Assembly: GCF_947500065.1 (NCBI RefSeq) | Contig: NZ_CANMQT010000010.1 | Coordinates: 1 to 64,000 of the forward strand | Source of the DNA: an uncultured Aquimarina sp. | GTDB taxonomy: Bacteria > Bacteroidota > Bacteroidia > Flavobacteriales > Flavobacteriaceae | Direction: 5' to 3' | Length of the DNA: 64,000 nucleotides | Notes under the pieces: model-generated | What the model was told of the DNA's origin: nothing | Databases searched by the model: none | The model's input: the letters and a program-made list of their open reading frames with translations, nothing else | Made by a program: the position numbers and the translations under genes | Shown here: positions 61,537-64,000 of the stretch, one piece after another | How the letters are laid out: the number at the start of each line of letters is the position of its first letter | Numbering within the stretch: position 1 is the stretch's first letter

Positions 61537-62670
61537 CTATTTAGATTGATCATCAAGTGCATAAATTGCAAAAGATCCTAACCAATGTCCTCCTTCATAA
61601 CTGTCCCCTACAAGATTAGGTAATGAATATTTTATATGTTGATTTGCAGTATTGATGAGATGTTCATACTCTGGATATTGACTGGCTAAACCATACAACA
61701 CCCATGCTCTGCTAAAATTAAGACCATCCAAATGCACTAACTTTCCATCGCTACGATCAGAAACCTCTCCTACTTCTATCTTAAAATCATGCTTTTTAAG
61801 TTGTGGCATAAAATCACTAATCCACGTATCAAAAGATGCTTTATCTAATACTTTTCGCATTAAATCCACTTCTTCAAAACAAGGAGACAAGAAGTCATAT
61901 CCACTAGGTTCCCAACCTATTGGGCAATCTGAATCTTTACTATAAAAATCTTTTGCTCTAGAGGAAATGATATTTTTAAGTCTTTCATCTTTTAGGCTAT
62001 TTGCATAATCCAAAGCAAAGGATAATCCAAATGCGGTATTGGTATGCTCACCTACTCGAATCGGATAGTTCAGCTTTGGCAAAAAATCTATATATCGCTG
62101 CACTATCAAATCAGTCAATGGTTGTAAGTTTTGCTCCAGATCTCTTGCGATTGGATCCTCCCAAGTGTGTATTTCTTCTGCAAGTTTTAGCAACCATGCC
62201 CAACCATAGGTTCGTTCGTATGATGTACTGTGTTTTCTATTGAAATATGCTATTTCCGCTTCTATATTTTCTTTAGAAATACTTTCAGCAAGTTTCGTTT
62301 TTATTTCAGCTGCTTTTTCTATTTCTGGAAAGGATTTTACTAGCTTTACCAATGACCAATGTCCATGAACCGCAGAGTGCCAATCAAAACATCCATAAAA
62401 TGCAGGATGTAAGACTTTAGGTTCTCCCAAATCTTCTTTACCTCCTATAGTTTGTCCTAATTTATTTGGATACTCCGTATGGATACAGGCTAAAGGCAAT
62501 TCTGCCAAAGTATTTGCCTGTTCTTTTGTTAATTTTAAAGGCTTTTCTATAACAACTTTAGGAGCATCCTCTTTGACTAAAGATGTTTCTACTACCTTAC
62601 TAGTGTTGTTTTCTGAAGTATTACAAGCTGCAATAATCATCAAAAAAAACAAAACAGTTAATCGATTCAT
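61537..62670 (-). CDS. DUF2891 lipoprotein
   Basis: 377 residues. The signal LTVLFFLMIIAAC is a lipobox. The mature protein has the DUF2891 pattern: HTEYPNKLGQTIGGKEDLGEPKVLHPAFYGCFDWHSAVHGHWSL, YGWAWLLKLAEE, RVGEHTNTAFGLSFALDYA and GWEPSGYDFLSPCFEEVDLM, with many His/Trp/Asp as in (alpha/alpha)6 barrel enzymes. It ends 58 bp before the Nramp-like gene on the same strand, so it may belong to the same transcript. Function unknown; periplasmic or outer membrane. Confidence 0.88.
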   Translation of the reverse strand: MNRLTVLFFLMIIAACNTSENNTSKVVETSLVKEDAPKVVIEKPLKLTKEQANTLAELPLACIHTEYPNKLGQTIGGKEDLGEPKVLHPAFYGCFDWHSAVHGHWSLVKLVKSFPEIEKAAEIKTKLAESISKENIEAEIAYFNRKHSTSYERTYGWAWLLKLAEEIHTWEDPIARDLEQNLQPLTDLIVQRYIDFLPKLNYPIRVGEHTNTAFGLSFALDYANSLKDERLKNIISSRAKDFYSKDSDCPIGWEPSGYDFLSPCFEEVDLMRKVLDKASFDTWISDFMPQLKKHDFKIEVGEVSDRSDGKLVHLDGLNFSRAWVLYGLASQYPEYEHLINTANQHIKYSLPNLVGDSYEGGHWLGSFAIYALDDQSK

Positions 62671-62796
62671 GTGTCAATACTTTTAAACTTTTTCATCTAG
62701 AAAGATGATTCCTTTTTAAAAATATTGATTTCCCAGTGTTAATCTATATGATTGTTAATAACATAGGTAAATAGTTTATAACCTCTTAAATTCGGA

Positions 62797-64000
62797 TTAT
62801 ATGGTAACCATTTTACCCTCTTTAAGGTATTCTTTTTTAATACCTTCTAACATAGTTTCAAGAAGAATTGATTCATGTTTAGATGCTATCGTTTTAAGAC
62901 AAATATATTGTACTATATTAATAATATTCGCTCCGGTTAGCGCATACTTTTTTGAGACTTCCTCCAAAGAAACACTCTTGTCCAATGCTATTTTATCAGG
63001 TAAGTTTTTCTTCCAAAGTGATAGCCTTTCTTTATACGATGGGTTTTCGAATTCTATAATGGATTGAAACCTACGGGTAAATGCTGTATCAATATTATTT
63101 TTGAAATTTGAAGCTAAAATAACCAGTCCTGGATGTGCTTCAATACGTTGTAACAGATATGATACTTCTTGATTGGCATACTTATCATGAGCGTCCCTCA
63201 CATTAGTACGTTTTCCAAAAATAGCATCTGCTTCATCAAAAAACAAAATCCAAGATTTGTTTTTTGCTTTGTCAAATAGTTTGGATAAGTTTTTTTCGGT
63301 TTCACCTATATATTTTGATACAATCATAGATAAATCAATGCGATATACATCTTTACCTGTGAATTTTCCTAACAAGGTAGCAGTAAGTGTTTTTCCGGTT
63401 CCTGGAGGACCTGAAAAAAGAATACGATATCCAGGTTTGATTCTAGATTTCATATTCCAGTCATTCAATACAATATCATTATAGTTCAACCAGGTTTCGA
63501 TCTCCTTTATCTGCTGTAATGTTTTACTCTGAAGTACCAGATCATCCCAGTCCAATTCGGTATCTATTCGTTCTGCTGGGAAATCCTTACTCATGGTAGG
63601 TTTCAATATTTTACCCGTAGTAAATAATTCTATGTATTCTTCATCCATCGTCAAACGTCCGCTCATTCTAGGTTCCCCTGTCGGTATCATATCTAAATAC
63701 AATACACCTTCTCTCCTAAAAAGATGATCCTCATAAAACATTTCGGTCAACTGAATTCTTTTCTGAATATTATTTCCTCCTATAATAAACTGTACTGTTT
63801 CTCCGGTTGGTATAATTCCTCTATGATTTTTGCCTTTAACTCCTCCAAATTCTGGTAATTCTCCTCCATTAGGTAAAAAATCAGAGATGATCGTTGTAAA
63901 AAAATTAGGTGAAATATGAGGAACAATAGCTAGTAATAAAGTGATTACTTCTTCTAATGATAACTGTTTTTTTCTGACAAATGTTGAAAATAACGAGTTA
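62797..64000 (-). CDS. AAA+ ATPase, contractile-injection-system type, 5' end outside window
   Basis: 400 residues visible; the frame is open to base 64000, so the apparent start at 63750 (TTG) is internal. Upstream sequence encodes a domain with PHISPNFFTTIISDFLPNGGELPEFGG. Walker A is SGPPGTGKTLTA, Walker B ILFFDEADAIFGKR, with sensor 1 VILASNFKNN and Arg finger FTRRFQSIIEF. The whole resembles the AAA+ protein (Afp15 type) encoded in extracellular contractile injection system loci. Since the rest of the locus would lie to the right, this is only an indication. Confidence 0.8.
   Translation of the reverse strand, partial: NSLFSTFVRKKQLSLEEVITLLLAIVPHISPNFFTTIISDFLPNGGELPEFGGVKGKNHRGIIPTGETVQFIIGGNNIQKRIQLTEMFYEDHLFRREGVLYLDMIPTGEPRMSGRLTMDEEYIELFTTGKILKPTMSKDFPAERIDTELDWDDLVLQSKTLQQIKEIETWLNYNDIVLNDWNMKSRIKPGYRILFSGPPGTGKTLTATLLGKFTGKDVYRIDLSMIVSKYIGETEKNLSKLFDKAKNKSWILFFDEADAIFGKRTNVRDAHDKYANQEVSYLLQRIEAHPGLVILASNFKNNIDTAFTRRFQSIIEFENPSYKERLSLWKKNLPDKIALDKSVSLEEVSKKYALTGANIINIVQYICLKTIASKHESILLETMLEGIKKEYLKEGKMVTI

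Noticed and set aside
62797..63750. AAA+ gene as a complete 317-residue protein
   Set aside because: The frame stays open through the window edge with sensible sequence (for example FLPNGGELPEFGG), so the TTG at 63750 is not the start.

Overview
The window looks like chromosomal DNA of a marine Bacteroidetes bacterium of the family Flavobacteriaceae; an Aquimarina-like genus is my best guess. The signs are low G+C, start codons without Shine-Dalgarno sequences, TAnnTTTG-type -7 promoter boxes (for example TATCTTTG before purB and cobU), type IX secretion (T9SS) sorting tails, DUF4252 and GEVED proteins, TPR histidine kinases, and intergenic repeats of the TCGAGCGGAGTCGA and TTCGAGTG type. I see no rRNA, tRNA, CRISPR array, transposase or prophage.

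Layout. 1-6.0 kb: the N-terminal 1.8k residues of a giant secreted repeat protein (left end outside the window) and a small secreted protein. 6.0-12.6 kb: signalling genes in long AT-rich spacers: a NarL-type regulator, a TPR histidine kinase, a tiny acidic lipoprotein and a LytTR regulator whose phospho-acceptor Asp is Glu. 13.4-19 kb: a zinc-less sirtuin, a 43-unit heptamer array, a protein resembling Cry toxin domain I, a haem-binding protein, and purB with its usual small partner. 19.3-23.1 kb: an ECF sigma / membrane protein / DUF4252 operon and an S41 protease lipoprotein. 23.2-32.8 kb: a B12 locus with a cobalamin riboswitch, a TonB receptor, nucleotide-loop assembly genes (cobU, cobT, cobS, cobC), a PP-loop ATPase and a BtuF/C/D-type ABC importer. 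This is a salvage and completion set, with no corrin-ring genes here. 32.9-42.5 kb: lipoproteins, a membrane-bound LytTR regulator, a TraB-like protein, rmuC, a beta-lactamase-fold hydrolase, a thioesterase and a cytochrome c-like lipoprotein.

42.6-50.1 kb: a complete branched-chain amino-acid operon, ilvD-B-N-C-A on the minus strand. It is preceded by two tandem leader-peptide/terminator modules that look like duplicated transcription attenuators; this is the most striking regulatory feature of the window. 50.2-54.7 kb: a large T9SS-exported metalloprotease and the decayed remains of a second one. 55.0-57.5 kb: a four-gene signalling operon (conserved small protein, 7-TM protein, histidine kinase, NarL-type regulator). 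57.9-62.7 kb: 5-oxoprolinase genes pxpA-B-C with an Nramp-like transporter that lacks the metal ligands, and a DUF2891 lipoprotein. 62.8-64.0 kb: an AAA+ ATPase of the type found in contractile injection loci, running off the right edge.

A 15-bp dyad, TACGGTAAAACCATA or a one-base variant, occurs at 6974, 12691 and 57583, two of these just upstream of signalling genes. All assignments come from reading the sequence; no database search was run.
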